In this document: positions 1-8,985 of the stretch, piece by piece
Position numbering within the stretch: position 1 is the stretch's first letter
Layout: each line of letters opens with the position of its first letter
From: Alphaproteobacteria bacterium
Lineage (GTDB): Bacteria > Pseudomonadota > Alphaproteobacteria > Sphingomonadales > Emcibacteraceae
Direction: 5' to 3'
Length of the DNA stretch: 64,000 nt
Assembly: GCA_030428615.1 (NCBI GenBank)
Contig: JAUIDN010000002.1
Span: 62,001-126,000 of the forward strand
The notes under the pieces: generated by a model
What the model was told of the DNA's origin: nothing
Databases searched by the model: none
What the model saw: the letters and a program-made list of their open reading frames with translations, nothing else
Position numbers and translations under genes: made by a program

Positions 1-91
1 CAAGAATAATACCGCCCAGTTCATTGATTTTCTCCACCTTTGCATCACAGCTTTTTAAATAAGCATCCTCGCGGAATAATTCTTCCGTCAT
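1..91 (-). CDS. Alanyl-tRNA editing protein (AlaX type), N-terminal fragment
   Basis: The reverse strand carries an ATG at 91-89 followed by 30 open codons up to the left edge. The peptide begins MTEELFREDAYLKSC and continues to GGIIL. This resembles the start of free-standing alanyl-tRNA editing proteins, which hydrolyse Ser- or Gly-tRNA(Ala). The zinc-binding HxxxH and C-terminal motifs lie outside the window, so the call rests on the N-terminus only. The downstream esterase gene would be read after a different upstream gene, because this one points out of the window. Alternative: another protein with an AlaRS-type second additional domain. Confidence 0.65.
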   Translation of the reverse strand, partial: MTEELFREDAYLKSCDAKVEKINELGGIIL

Positions 92-105
92 TTAATAAAC
101 TCTCC

Positions 106-1824
106 TTAATACCGCCAGCTCGTAAGATCCGCACCTTCCGGTGCTGATTTTTCCATACGTTTTAAAATTTTATCCAGATACATGAAATTGTAATTGAGCC
201 TTGAAATACCATTCCCATTTTCATGATCCCCATTCCAGCAATGCTCCGCACGATCGCCGTAATCCACTTCCCCAGCGTAATAGGGGTTTGTCGTCCCCTC
301 AAGGAATTCTTCCATCAGATAAACGGCATTATTGAGGTAATAATTATCCATATCGCCGACATAGATGTGAATTTTACCTTCCAGTTTCGGTCCGATAGAT
401 GACCAGTCACGCTCAAGTATGTGACGAAGGTCATAATTTTCTTTCCAATATTCGGCGACGTCATGGTTGATATCCCCTGTCAGCTTATCCCAGAGGCGAA
501 CGGGATAGCCATCCGGGCCCATTGGTGAATATGTCGCTTCCCAGATATCATATTGACGCCCGCTACGCGAATTGCTGCCAATCACGGCTTCAAGCCGATT
601 ATCATCGCCAATACTATAATTGACATTACCAAGATAATCGCGCTGCCCGGGGCGGGGAACTTTCTTGTAATCCGCTTTATAATAATAGGCGTTATCGTCA
701 TCATAGATATTCAATGCAGTATAGGCCCGAAAATCGATCGGGTCAGGACATGCGGCAAAGGCACCGTTATATTCGTCCGGATAAAATACCTGAACCGCCA
801 GCGCTTCCCACCCTCCGGTGGAACCACCATAGGTAAAACGGGCCCATCCTTCACCAATTCCGCGAAACTTTTTTTCAATATAAGGTATTAATTCATAGGT
901 TATCGCATCCCCATAAGGCCCCTGGCTGGCTGAATTAACCGCATAGCTGTCGTCATAATATGGCGTTGCGTGCTGTATTTCGATAACGATGAAACGCGGA
1001 AAGTTATCACTGATCCATTTTTTATAAAAATCATATGACGCCTGTGCCTGAAGGATATTATACCCTTCAATACCAAATCTCGCACTATAGGTTGGCTTCA
1101 TATCCGGGTCCGGCGGCGTTTCACTAAACCCGCCGAAATCGGACGGAAAGTGGCCGTGAAAAATCATTAAAGGATATTTGGCTTCCGGATGTTCGTCAAA
1201 ACCCTCCGGTAATAAAACATGTGCCCCAAGCTCTACATCTTCCCCCCAAAATTCACTAAGCATATCGCTTTTCATCTTAATGTGTTTGATATATTTCGTG
1301 TCTTTGGGCGGCTCAATTGGTGGGATTTTCTGGTCCATCGTAATCTTTATATTTTGAGAGCCATTTTCCGAAATTGTTATTTTCATCGGTCTGCTGAAAA
1401 AATTACCCGGCTTTCGGTTCCATTTCTGCCCTTCACCCATTTCAGGTGGTAATGACACTGTTTTACCATTTGAAAGACGAAAATCCTTGTACCGGTTTAT
1501 GATTGCCTGAACATAATATTCACCTGCCGGTATGTCCTTTAGACTGTCAAAGGGATAACCAAGAACATCATTGTTGATTATTTTTGCCGTTCCCGGTCGC
1601 CAATCATTAACATCCATACCAAAAATCAATTGTCCGCGCGGGCCGGGATTAATCTGAAAACGCGGTTCAGACCGGTCATTATTGGCAAGCACCACCATTA
1701 AACGGCCATCCTGCTCACCGCCCAGTGCTTCGGAAAAATCTATTGAAAATGAAATATTGTCATTTGCGTTTGCACTGCTATACAAACCAAATATCAGAAT
1801 TACCAGATAACACAGCTTTTTCAT
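106..1824 (-). CDS. Secreted alpha/beta-hydrolase, putative esterase
   Basis: This 572-residue protein has a Sec signal peptide (hydrophobic residues 5-19, likely cleavage after SSANA). Residues 20-170 form a beta-rich N-terminal domain. A putative-esterase (esterase D-like) alpha/beta-hydrolase domain covers roughly 190-560. The nucleophile elbow GGSTGGW sits at 333-339 with Ser335, and the segment around AEHCWNGDHENG near residue 530 is a likely source of the catalytic histidine. It should act in the periplasm or outside on an ester or peptide-like substrate that cannot be named. The gene stands alone, and its start lies 14 nt from the left-edge gene's start in the same orientation. The ATG at 1824 directly precedes the signal sequence. 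Confidence 0.75.
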   Translation of the reverse strand: MKKLCYLVILIFGLYSSANANDNISFSIDFSEALGGEQDGRLMVVLANNDRSEPRFQINPGPRGQLIFGMDVNDWRPGTAKIINNDVLGYPFDSLKDIPAGEYYVQAIINRYKDFRLSNGKTVSLPPEMGEGQKWNRKPGNFFSRPMKITISENGSQNIKITMDQKIPPIEPPKDTKYIKHIKMKSDMLSEFWGEDVELGAHVLLPEGFDEHPEAKYPLMIFHGHFPSDFGGFSETPPDPDMKPTYSARFGIEGYNILQAQASYDFYKKWISDNFPRFIVIEIQHATPYYDDSYAVNSASQGPYGDAITYELIPYIEKKFRGIGEGWARFTYGGSTGGWEALAVQVFYPDEYNGAFAACPDPIDFRAYTALNIYDDDNAYYYKADYKKVPRPGQRDYLGNVNYSIGDDNRLEAVIGSNSRSGRQYDIWEATYSPMGPDGYPVRLWDKLTGDINHDVAEYWKENYDLRHILERDWSSIGPKLEGKIHIYVGDMDNYYLNNAVYLMEEFLEGTTNPYYAGEVDYGDRAEHCWNGDHENGNGISRLNYNFMYLDKILKRMEKSAPEGADLTSWRY

Positions 1825-2016
1825 CTCACTCCCCTTTTTTAAAGAAAAATATTATTGCAGCTTTTTTAAAAAAAGACCATATCAAAGAAAGCTGTTTAAG
1901 TAGCATGCTCAAACTTGCGGGTCATTACAAAGGAGAAAATTAGTCGAAAGAAACGCTAGAAATTAATGCGCAATCCCCTATATTGATTACATGTAAACAA
2001 TATCAGGACACAAATA

Positions 2017-2208
2017 ATGCAATCCGTGTTGGAAATATTAATCCCCATCAGCATCATATTTACAATTGGCGTGATGTTCGCCGGCGTATTCTCAATGACA
2101 AAGCGCGAACCCGACGGTCGCAAAAGTAACAGGATGATGCGACTGCGCGTGTTGTCCCAATTTGTGGCTATTGTTTTGATTGTCCTTTATATCTGGATAC
2201 GAAACTAG
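2017..2208 (+). CDS. HIG1-domain twin-transmembrane protein
   Basis: This 63-residue protein has two hydrophobic segments (about 6-26 and 45-60) joined by a basic loop containing KREPDGRKSNRMMRLRV. That is the pattern of HIG1 (hypoxia-induced gene 1) domain proteins. Mitochondrial relatives associate with respiratory supercomplexes, and the bacterial role is mostly inferred. The gene ends 11 nt before the cobalamin adenosyltransferase, a pairing common in alphaproteobacteria, so it probably opens the 2.0-5.1 kb operon. Confidence 0.75.
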   Translation: MQSVLEILIPISIIFTIGVMFAGVFSMTKREPDGRKSNRMMRLRVLSQFVAIVLIVLYIWIRN

Positions 2209-2219
2209 GAATATAGGCA

Positions 2220-2798
2220 GTGGTCAAGCTCGACAAAATATATACGCGTGGTGGAGACAGTGGAGAGACATCCTTAACCGACGGTGCCCGGGCAAAGAAA
2301 AATATACCCCGTATTGAAGCCTACGGCACCATTGATGAAAGCAATGCCACAATCGGGCTTGCCCGGCTTTTTTCAGAAGGCGAAGACGACGAAATGCTGG
2401 CGCGAATTCAAAATGACCTTTTTGATTTAGGCGCTGATGTCTCAATGCCAATGGGAAGTAAATATGAAGGTTCGGCCCTTCGTATCGTGCAGGATCAAAT
2501 TGACCGGTTGGAAGTCGAAATTGACCAGATGAACGAATATATTGATCCTTTAACATCGTTTGTTCTGCCGGGAGGATCCCGCCTTTCCGCGCACCTTCAT
2601 TTGGCGAGAACGACCATCCGAAGAGCTGAAAGATTATTAGTCGCCACTGCGGAAAACGAAGACATTTCCCCATTGGCCATAAAATATTTAAATCGTCTGT
2701 CTGATCACCTTTTCGTGCTCAGCAGAAAAGCAAACAACAATGGCAAAGACGACGTCCTATGGGTGCCGGGACAAAACAGAAAAAAGGTTAAAAAATGA
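2220..2798 (+). CDS. ATP:cob(I)alamin adenosyltransferase, PduO type
   Basis: This 192-residue enzyme adenosylates cob(I)alamin to make coenzyme B12. It shows the PduO-type N-terminus [13 protein letters not shown] and the conserved segments [17 protein letters not shown] and [11 protein letters not shown], followed by [14 protein letters not shown] near the C-terminus. The ORF begins with GTG at 2220, and the N-terminus beginning V-K-L-D-K-I fits the family. The final codons overlap the acyl-CoA dehydrogenase start by ATGA (2795-2798), implying translational coupling. Confidence 0.9.
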   Translation: MVKLDKIYTRGGDSGETSLTDGARAKKNIPRIEAYGTIDESNATIGLARLFSEGEDDEMLARIQNDLFDLGADVSMPMGSKYEGSALRIVQDQIDRLEVEIDQMNEYIDPLTSFVLPGGSRLSAHLHLARTTIRRAERLLVATAENEDISPLAIKYLNRLSDHLFVLSRKANNNGKDDVLWVPGQNRKKVKK

Positions 2799-3976
2799 AC
2801 GCAACCGTTTGGAAGACAGCCCCCTGGGATGATGTGTTATTGCTGGAGCATAGCTTAAACGAAGAAGAACGAATGATCCGTGATCAGGCCAAATCCTTCT
2901 GTCAAAGCGAACTGATGCCCGGTATTCTGCAAGCCAACCGACACGAAAAATTTGACCGTAACCTGCTTACAAAAATGGGAGAGATGGGGTTTTTAGGCCC
3001 GACAATTGATGGCTATGATTGCGCCGGTGTCGGCTATGTATCTTACGGTCTTATCGCCCGCGAAGTGGAAGCCGTCGATAGCGGCTATCGAAGCGCAATG
3101 TCGGTTCAAAGCTCTCTTGTGATGTATCCGATATATGCCTATGGTTCCGAAGAGCAACGTGAGAAATATCTGCCAAAACTTGCAAGCGCGGAGCTTGTCG
3201 GTTGTTTCGGCCTCACTGAACCTAATTCGGGTTCTGACCCTTCAAGCATGCAGACACGGGCAAAATCCGTTGACGGTGGCTACGTTCTGAACGGCAGCAA
3301 AATGTGGATCACCAACAGCCCGATCGCTGATATTTTCGTAGTATGGGGAAAGAATGACGATGGTGTGGTACGAGGCTTTATTCTTGAAAAAGGAATGAAA
3401 GGCTTAAGCGCCCCAAAGATTGAAGGTAAATTCTCATTACGCGCTTCAGATACCGGCGAAATTGTAATGGAAGATGTTTTTGTGCCTGAAGAAAATATCC
3501 TTCCCAACGTTCAGGGAATGAAAGGACCGTTGGGGTGTCTTTCCAACGCACGGTACGGGATTGCCTGGGGCGCCCTTGGGGCCGCTGAATTCTGCTGGCA
3601 TGCTGCAAGGCAATATACGCTTGACCGAAAACAGTTTGGTAAACCGCTGGCAGCAAACCAGTTAATTCAGAAAAAGCTTGCGGATATGCAGACAGAAATT
3701 ACGTTGGGGCTTCATGGCTGCTTGCAGGCCGGACGGTTAATGGATGAAAAAATGTTATCCCCCGATGCCATATCGTTACTTAAGCGTAACAATTGCGGTA
3801 AGGCACTGGATATAGCCCGCACCGCCCGGGACATGCATGGAGGAAACGGCATCGCCGATGAGTTTCATGTCATCCGTCATGTGATGAATTTGGAAGCCGT
3901 AAACACATATGAAGGCACGCATGACGTTCATGCGCTGATCCTTGGGCGGTTGCAAACGGGCATAAACGCGTTCTGA
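2795..3976 (+). CDS. gcdH: Glutaryl-CoA dehydrogenase
   Basis: This 393-residue acyl-CoA dehydrogenase has the FAD-binding signatures [14 protein letters not shown] and [16 protein letters not shown]. The C-terminal [14 protein letters not shown] is characteristic of glutaryl-CoA dehydrogenase, with the glutamate as catalytic base. The enzyme oxidises and decarboxylates glutaryl-CoA to crotonyl-CoA in lysine, tryptophan and glutarate breakdown. The length fits the family. It overlaps the preceding cobalamin gene by 4 nt and is followed 2 nt later by a CoA-transferase, a classic gcdH partner. Confidence 0.9.
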   Translation: MNATVWKTAPWDDVLLLEHSLNEEERMIRDQAKSFCQSELMPGILQANRHEKFDRNLLTKMGEMGFLGPTIDGYDCAGVGYVSYGLIAREVEAVDSGYRSAMSVQSSLVMYPIYAYGSEEQREKYLPKLASAELVGCFGLTEPNSGSDPSSMQTRAKSVDGGYVLNGSKMWITNSPIADIFVVWGKNDDGVVRGFILEKGMKGLSAPKIEGKFSLRASDTGEIVMEDVFVPEENILPNVQGMKGPLGCLSNARYGIAWGALGAAEFCWHAARQYTLDRKQFGKPLAANQLIQKKLADMQTEITLGLHGCLQAGRLMDEKMLSPDAISLLKRNNCGKALDIARTARDMHGGNGIADEFHVIRHVMNLEAVNTYEGTHDVHALILGRLQTGINAF

Positions 3977-3978
3977 AT

Positions 3979-5115
3979 ATGGCGGGGCCACTCAATCATA
4001 TAAAGGTACTGGATCTTAGCCGCGTGCTGGCCGGGCCATGGTCCACACAGATATTGGGCGACATGGGTGCGGAGATCCTTAAAATAGAGAAACCCGTGGT
4101 TGGTGATGATACACGCCATTGGGGCCCCCCTTTTGTTCAGAATAAAGATGGAAGCCAAGGCGACGCCGCCTATTTTCAATCGGCAAATCGCAACAAGACT
4201 TCGCTGTCAATAGACATCACAACCGAAAAAGGGCAGGAGCAAATCAAGGAACTCGCCAAGGAGTGTGATATTTTAGTTGAAAATTTCAAAGTTGGCAGTC
4301 TGAACAAGTACGGCTTGGGTTATGACGCCATTTCCGCAATAAACCCTTCAATCATCTACTGCTCGATAACGGGATTTGGCCAGACCGGACCCTATGCAAA
4401 CCGCGCCGGGTACGATTTTATGATACAGGCAATGGGCGGTCTGATGAGCATCACTGGTGAAAAAGATGAGTTGGGTGGCGGCCCACAAAAAGTAGGTGTC
4501 GCCATCGCCGACATCATGACAGGAATGTACGCGACAATTGGAATTTTAGGTGCACTCGTCCATCGCGACCGAACCGGCGAAGGGCAGTATATAGATCTTG
4601 CCCTTCTGGATTGCCAGATCGCCATGCTTGCCAATCACACATCAAATTATCTGATCAGTGGCGATATACCAACGCGTCTCGGCAACGCTCACGTCAGTAT
4701 TGTGCCTTATCAGTCCTTTAAGACGAAAGATGGTGATATGGTGTTAGCAATCGGTAACGACAAACAATTTGAGGGTTTTTCAAATGTCGCCGGGACCAAC
4801 TGGGCAGAAGATGAAAAATATAAAACCAATGAGGCGCGGGTCATCAATCGGGACACGTTAATCCCACAAATCGTAAAAATTATGGCCGAAAAAACCACAG
4901 AAGAATGGTTAACATTACTCGCTGGAAAAAATATTCCCTGCGGCCCTGTGAATAATCTTGAGCAAATATTATCAGATCCACATGTTATGCAGCGTGGTCT
5001 GGTCCGGGAAATAAAAGACGAGGCAGGTGAAAGCACACCTGTTATCGCCAATCCCATAAATTATTCAAAAACACCCATGGACTATAGGAAACCGCCGCCA
5101 AAATTAGACCGCTAA
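3979..5115 (+). CDS. CaiB/BaiF class III CoA-transferase (possible succinyl-CoA:glutarate CoA-transferase)
   Basis: This 378-residue protein begins MAGPLNHIKVLDLSRVLAGP and contains GYDFMIQAMGG, whose aspartate is the catalytic nucleophile in class III CoA-transferases. Family members swap CoA between organic acids through an aspartyl anhydride. Placement 2 nt after gcdH suggests it activates glutarate to glutaryl-CoA, as the gcdG-type enzymes do; this is inferred from context. Its stop codon overlaps the convergent barrel gene by 4 nt (5112-5115). Confidence 0.85.
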   Translation: MAGPLNHIKVLDLSRVLAGPWSTQILGDMGAEILKIEKPVVGDDTRHWGPPFVQNKDGSQGDAAYFQSANRNKTSLSIDITTEKGQEQIKELAKECDILVENFKVGSLNKYGLGYDAISAINPSIIYCSITGFGQTGPYANRAGYDFMIQAMGGLMSITGEKDELGGGPQKVGVAIADIMTGMYATIGILGALVHRDRTGEGQYIDLALLDCQIAMLANHTSNYLISGDIPTRLGNAHVSIVPYQSFKTKDGDMVLAIGNDKQFEGFSNVAGTNWAEDEKYKTNEARVINRDTLIPQIVKIMAEKTTEEWLTLLAGKNIPCGPVNNLEQILSDPHVMQRGLVREIKDEAGESTPVIANPINYSKTPMDYRKPPPKLDR

Positions 5116-7271
5116 AACGTCCCCTGAAGATATACTGAATATTCCTTCACGTATTTCCATTCTCTTACCTCATACCGATCCAGGTCATTGAAGCGAATAT
5201 GATCGTTATAAATATCAATGGTGGTGGTGTATTTAAGCGGTGTAATATGTTCAAATTTAAAGATCAGCTTCATGTCACCCAACACTCTGACTTCAGCAAA
5301 CGCTTCGTATAAATCGCCATTGTAAGTGTTCGCCACCTGATCAATTTCATGTCGACCACTATCACTTTTGATCGTGCCTTTAACCCCATAAGACAGGCCC
5401 CAATCCGTCACATCGTGGCGGTAATTGAAGGTAAAAAGATGAGCATTCTTCCATTTGAAGGGCCGATGAAAGCCGCTGAACTGATCAATCACATCGGTAT
5501 CTTCCCAAGTATGATCAATACTGAATACCGCCTCCGGCAGCCCAATGAAACCTAATCGCAGACTTCCAGTAGTTTTAATTCCGTAAGCTTCCGCCGTCGG
5601 AATATTCCCCGATACAGAAATAGGATCAAGGTCGGCCCGCGCAATCGGATCGCCGTTTGCGTCAAAAAATTCGGTGAAATCGACAAGTTCGATATAATCC
5701 TTTAGATCACGATAGAAAAATTCAATCTGTATCGCCCCCGCATCATCGGGCAGGCGATGTTCGTATGCAATGGTGTAATTCCATGATTTCTCCGGTACAA
5801 TTCCGGTGTTCCCGAGACGTAATTTATCATTATTGGCATCATAAGTCGCAACGAAATTCTGAAAATCAAGCTGGCTTACCTTTTTTTCCACCGACGCACG
5901 TAGTTGATTGCGGTCATCAAAATCATAACGAAAATCAATACGGGGTTTAAGAAAACTGAAATTCCGGCTTCGCTCAATATTCGCACCCGTTAGTGGAACT
6001 GTCACCGAGCTTATCTTCGAAAATTCACCTGTCAATGAGCTTTGTAGAACCATTTTCGGTGAAATATTATATGTGTGATTGGCGAAAACCTCATAACGGT
6101 TTTCTTTTACTTTCACATCATCATTTACGTTTATGCTATATGCGTTGCTCACATAATCCGCATTCGTGAATAGCTTGTCAAAATTATTGATCGCCAGCTC
6201 GCCGCCGACCTCAAGTAACTGATCCGAAAAGATACCGCGTGTCAGTGACGTGCGTATAATTTTTTCCTTTTTTACCCGATATTCGGTATTGCGGAAATTT
6301 GGCACTTCCGCTGTACCCGTCGCATCGCTTAAGATTTCCGTTTTATCGGCACGGTCCCGATTGGCAATAAATAGTGTTTTCCAAGTTCCAAGTGTTTCAA
6401 ATTTTTTTGTATAATCACCACCTATTTCCCACTTGATAGACGTTCTGTCCTCATCCCAGTTTTGGAATTCCCGTGATTGCCCGATATCCTGTGAGAATCT
6501 TGGCTCGCGCTTTCTGTATTTCCCGGGCTCAAACTGCCCATTGAGACGAAATTCATCCCCATTATCGGCGTTATATGTAATATTACCATTAAATCTCAGA
6601 TACTTGTTGATGTTATCCGCATTGCGTCCCGCATCACCCGTTTTTACACCTGCTGGCGTAAAAACCTCATCAAGTCGATGTTCAATATGCTGGTTTTGAT
6701 TTGCCTCAAGACCCAAAATATAATCAAAATTACCCTTTGAACCATTATGTGAAATCAGAATATCCGGCGAAAACACATATGTATCTGAATAGCGGCCGCC
6801 TACTTTCCAGAACGTGCTGGATGTTGACGCGCCCTCGTCCATAATCACATTAACGACAAGCCCCTGACTTTGGACGTCAAGATCACCCGACGCGCCGCGA
6901 ATAATTTCAACACGTTGCACTTGCAGGGCAGAAATACGCTGAAGTGTATCGCTTATATTATTCGCCTTTCCGGACAATCGGCGATTATTGATCAGAATCT
7001 GATCACCACCGGAGCCAAAACCGCGCTCCTGCTGTCCACCTCTTCCGGTCCCTCCACCGCCATTACCACCTGACCGGTTACTATCCAAAATCGCCTGCAC
7101 ACCCGGTACACGTTGAAGCATATCCAACAACGTCACCGGTTCATATTTGGTAAAATATTCTTTATCATAGGTGACAACTGACTGGTCATCAGATGATGAT
7201 TGTCCAAAAGAAGCACAAGGAATAATAGCAACCGACCAAAATAAGGCCGTCGTAAGAAGCGGTTTAAACAT
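5112..7271 (-). CDS. TonB-dependent-receptor-like outer membrane protein
   Basis: This 719-residue protein has a signal peptide ending ASFGQ. A plug-like domain (about 35-165) contains VTLLDMLQRVPGV, RGFGSGGDQILINNRRL and IEIIRGASG-type segments. A long beta-barrel follows, ending in phenylalanine (YLQGTF) as outer membrane barrels usually do. Residues 66-84 are unusually glycine-rich. It is a close paralogue of the barrel at 12272-14416. The two flank the molybdoenzyme operon. The substrate is not evident, and no iron-response box was recognised. It could be an energised receptor or a plug-containing porin. Confidence 0.8.
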   Translation of the reverse strand: MFKPLLTTALFWSVAIIPCASFGQSSSDDQSVVTYDKEYFTKYEPVTLLDMLQRVPGVQAILDSNRSGGNGGGGTGRGGQQERGFGSGGDQILINNRRLSGKANNISDTLQRISALQVQRVEIIRGASGDLDVQSQGLVVNVIMDEGASTSSTFWKVGGRYSDTYVFSPDILISHNGSKGNFDYILGLEANQNQHIEHRLDEVFTPAGVKTGDAGRNADNINKYLRFNGNITYNADNGDEFRLNGQFEPGKYRKREPRFSQDIGQSREFQNWDEDRTSIKWEIGGDYTKKFETLGTWKTLFIANRDRADKTEILSDATGTAEVPNFRNTEYRVKKEKIIRTSLTRGIFSDQLLEVGGELAINNFDKLFTNADYVSNAYSINVNDDVKVKENRYEVFANHTYNISPKMVLQSSLTGEFSKISSVTVPLTGANIERSRNFSFLKPRIDFRYDFDDRNQLRASVEKKVSQLDFQNFVATYDANNDKLRLGNTGIVPEKSWNYTIAYEHRLPDDAGAIQIEFFYRDLKDYIELVDFTEFFDANGDPIARADLDPISVSGNIPTAEAYGIKTTGSLRLGFIGLPEAVFSIDHTWEDTDVIDQFSGFHRPFKWKNAHLFTFNYRHDVTDWGLSYGVKGTIKSDSGRHEIDQVANTYNGDLYEAFAEVRVLGDMKLIFKFEHITPLKYTTTIDIYNDHIRFNDLDRYEVREWKYVKEYSVYLQGTF

Positions 7272-7346
7272 ATTTTAAGCTACCCTATAAATATAGTGAT
7301 GTTACTATATATCAAAAGCCATTTAAGAATGCTAATCATTTTCAGA

Positions 7347-8249
7347 TTAAACGGTATCTTTATCGTAATAAAGGCGCACAACGTGTTCCGCTTCCGCAAA
7401 AAACAGCCATCGCTCTGCCATCATTCCAACAAAACAGATTAGAAGTATTAACGATGCTGCTGGCAGACCGATATAAAGCAGCAAAGCGGGTATTATAAAA
7501 CCACACCCCAGAGCAAACCACCGCATAATCGCGCGACGCCCGGGTGCGAGTTCATAGCCCATTTCCCGCTGCAGATAATTTTTTTGACTGTGTGCCGGCT
7601 CAAACGGGGTGGCTTTCCCGAAATCGGTAAGTCCCAGTGCGCTTTCACGCGTATACTGACCACGGTGCCGGTCAATATTTATCCATGTCGCAATTTTTAC
7701 AATCAAAGCGGCAATTAATAGGTAGACTACAATCATATGATGTTGCCAGCCCGCAACCACAATATAAGCCACACCACCACTGGAGAGCGCATAAATCTGG
7801 TACCCAAGAATGACCCAATTATTATGCCAGGCGGGTATCGCTTTAAGTGACGCATAAATCATGCTCGTTGTGTATATCGTTAAAACTGAGCTGATTAAAC
7901 CAAGTACCGCCACCAGATTAACAAAATTTTCAAACCCAAGATCAAAGTAATATTGTCCCGCGATAAACACCATCGGGCCAAAGCAGAAAATCGACATAAT
8001 CCCTTCCCTGCTCAACCATGAGGTGCGCCACTGACTGAAAGCACGCCATGCGCGCTCGGGATGGCCCAGATGAACCGTCGAAGAAACGAGCCCGGTTGCC
8101 ACAAGGATAAATGCCATAACCGACCCAATAACTACATCGTCATCAGCCAGTGGCGTTCCAAGCAATATATTTGCTGTGAGCCAAATGAACAATCCATAGC
8201 CCATTCCTGAAACAGTAGTAAAAATAATCACTGAGAGTGCTGGATGCAT
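7347..8249 (-). CDS. soeC: Membrane anchor subunit of molybdoenzyme, DmsC/SoeC-like
   Basis: This 300-residue integral membrane protein has about eight hydrophobic helices, beginning MHPALSVIIFTTVSGMGYGL. It fits the DmsC/NrfD-like anchor subunits that exchange electrons with quinone. It is the third gene of a tight A-B-C operon read leftward, 4 nt after the iron-sulfur subunit. The symbol depends on the assignment of the catalytic subunit as sulfite dehydrogenase; a DMSO, polysulfide or thiosulfate reductase anchor remains possible. Confidence 0.7.
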   Translation of the reverse strand: MHPALSVIIFTTVSGMGYGLFIWLTANILLGTPLADDDVVIGSVMAFILVATGLVSSTVHLGHPERAWRAFSQWRTSWLSREGIMSIFCFGPMVFIAGQYYFDLGFENFVNLVAVLGLISSVLTIYTTSMIYASLKAIPAWHNNWVILGYQIYALSSGGVAYIVVAGWQHHMIVVYLLIAALIVKIATWINIDRHRGQYTRESALGLTDFGKATPFEPAHSQKNYLQREMGYELAPGRRAIMRWFALGCGFIIPALLLYIGLPAASLILLICFVGMMAERWLFFAEAEHVVRLYYDKDTV

Positions 8250-8253
8250 AGCC

Positions 8254-8985
8254 TTATCCTGTAAAATCCAATGTGGCCCATTTCAGCAGGGCATCTTTGA
8301 CATTTGAAACCTTATGTTCAAGAGACCGGGACTTATGCTGCTCTCTTTTCTTCGGTGGCAGATATTGATTAATCGGCTTGGTTTCCATTTCAGGGAACAA
8401 ATCCCTTGCGTCATTCTCTGCCGCAAGTTTTGACACATTTGAATTCGGATCTGCAAAATCACCAAAATGTCGCGCACCTGCCGGACAAGTGGAAACGCAG
8501 CTTGGCACACGCCTGTCTTCAGGAATGGTTTCATCGTAAATTTTATCAACGCAGAGCGTACATTTTTGCATTACACCACCGGACGTATCATACTCCCTTG
8601 CACCATAAGGGCAGGCCCATGAACATAATTTGCAGCCGATACAAACATCTGGATTAACCAGAACGATACCGTCTTCGGAACGTTTTAATGACGCGCCCGT
8701 CGGGCAAACCGTAACGCACGGGGCGTCTTCACAATGCAAGCAGGATTTGGGAAAATAAACTGTGCGGTCGGCTTCATTCGGTTTTTTAAATTCGTAACTG
8801 TGAATTCGGTTATACCAGACACCGCTTGGATCATCTCCGTATGGCTTAAGGTCTTCCATCGGCCCTGTAATACCGCTTGTATTCCATTCTTTACAATTTA
8901 CAGCGCAGGCGTGACAACCGACACAGATATTCAAATCGATGAGCAATCCCAGTTTTTTGTCTGTTTTTTCCGGAAGACAAGTCAT
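8254..8985 (-). CDS. soeB: Iron-sulfur subunit of molybdoenzyme, SoeB/DmsB-like
   Basis: This 243-residue ferredoxin-like subunit has the cysteine sets of four 4Fe-4S clusters. They are visible as CVGCHACAVNC, CLHCEDAPCVTVC, CIGCKLCSWACPYGA and the later CTLC plus CVSTCPAGA. It carries electrons between the molybdopterin subunit and the membrane anchor. The start overlaps the end of the catalytic subunit gene by 4 nt (8982-8985), and the anchor gene follows after 4 nt. There is no signal peptide, consistent with a cytoplasm-facing complex. Confidence 0.8.
   Translation of the reverse strand: MTCLPEKTDKKLGLLIDLNICVGCHACAVNCKEWNTSGITGPMEDLKPYGDDPSGVWYNRIHSYEFKKPNEADRTVYFPKSCLHCEDAPCVTVCPTGASLKRSEDGIVLVNPDVCIGCKLCSWACPYGAREYDTSGGVMQKCTLCVDKIYDETIPEDRRVPSCVSTCPAGARHFGDFADPNSNVSKLAAENDARDLFPEMETKPINQYLPPKKREQHKSRSLEHKVSNVKDALLKWATLDFTG

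Noticed and set aside
7272-7346. Iron-responsive (Fur-like) box before the first barrel gene
   Set aside because: A few GATAAT/ATCATT-like words occur, but no 19-bp palindrome resembling a Fur site is present.
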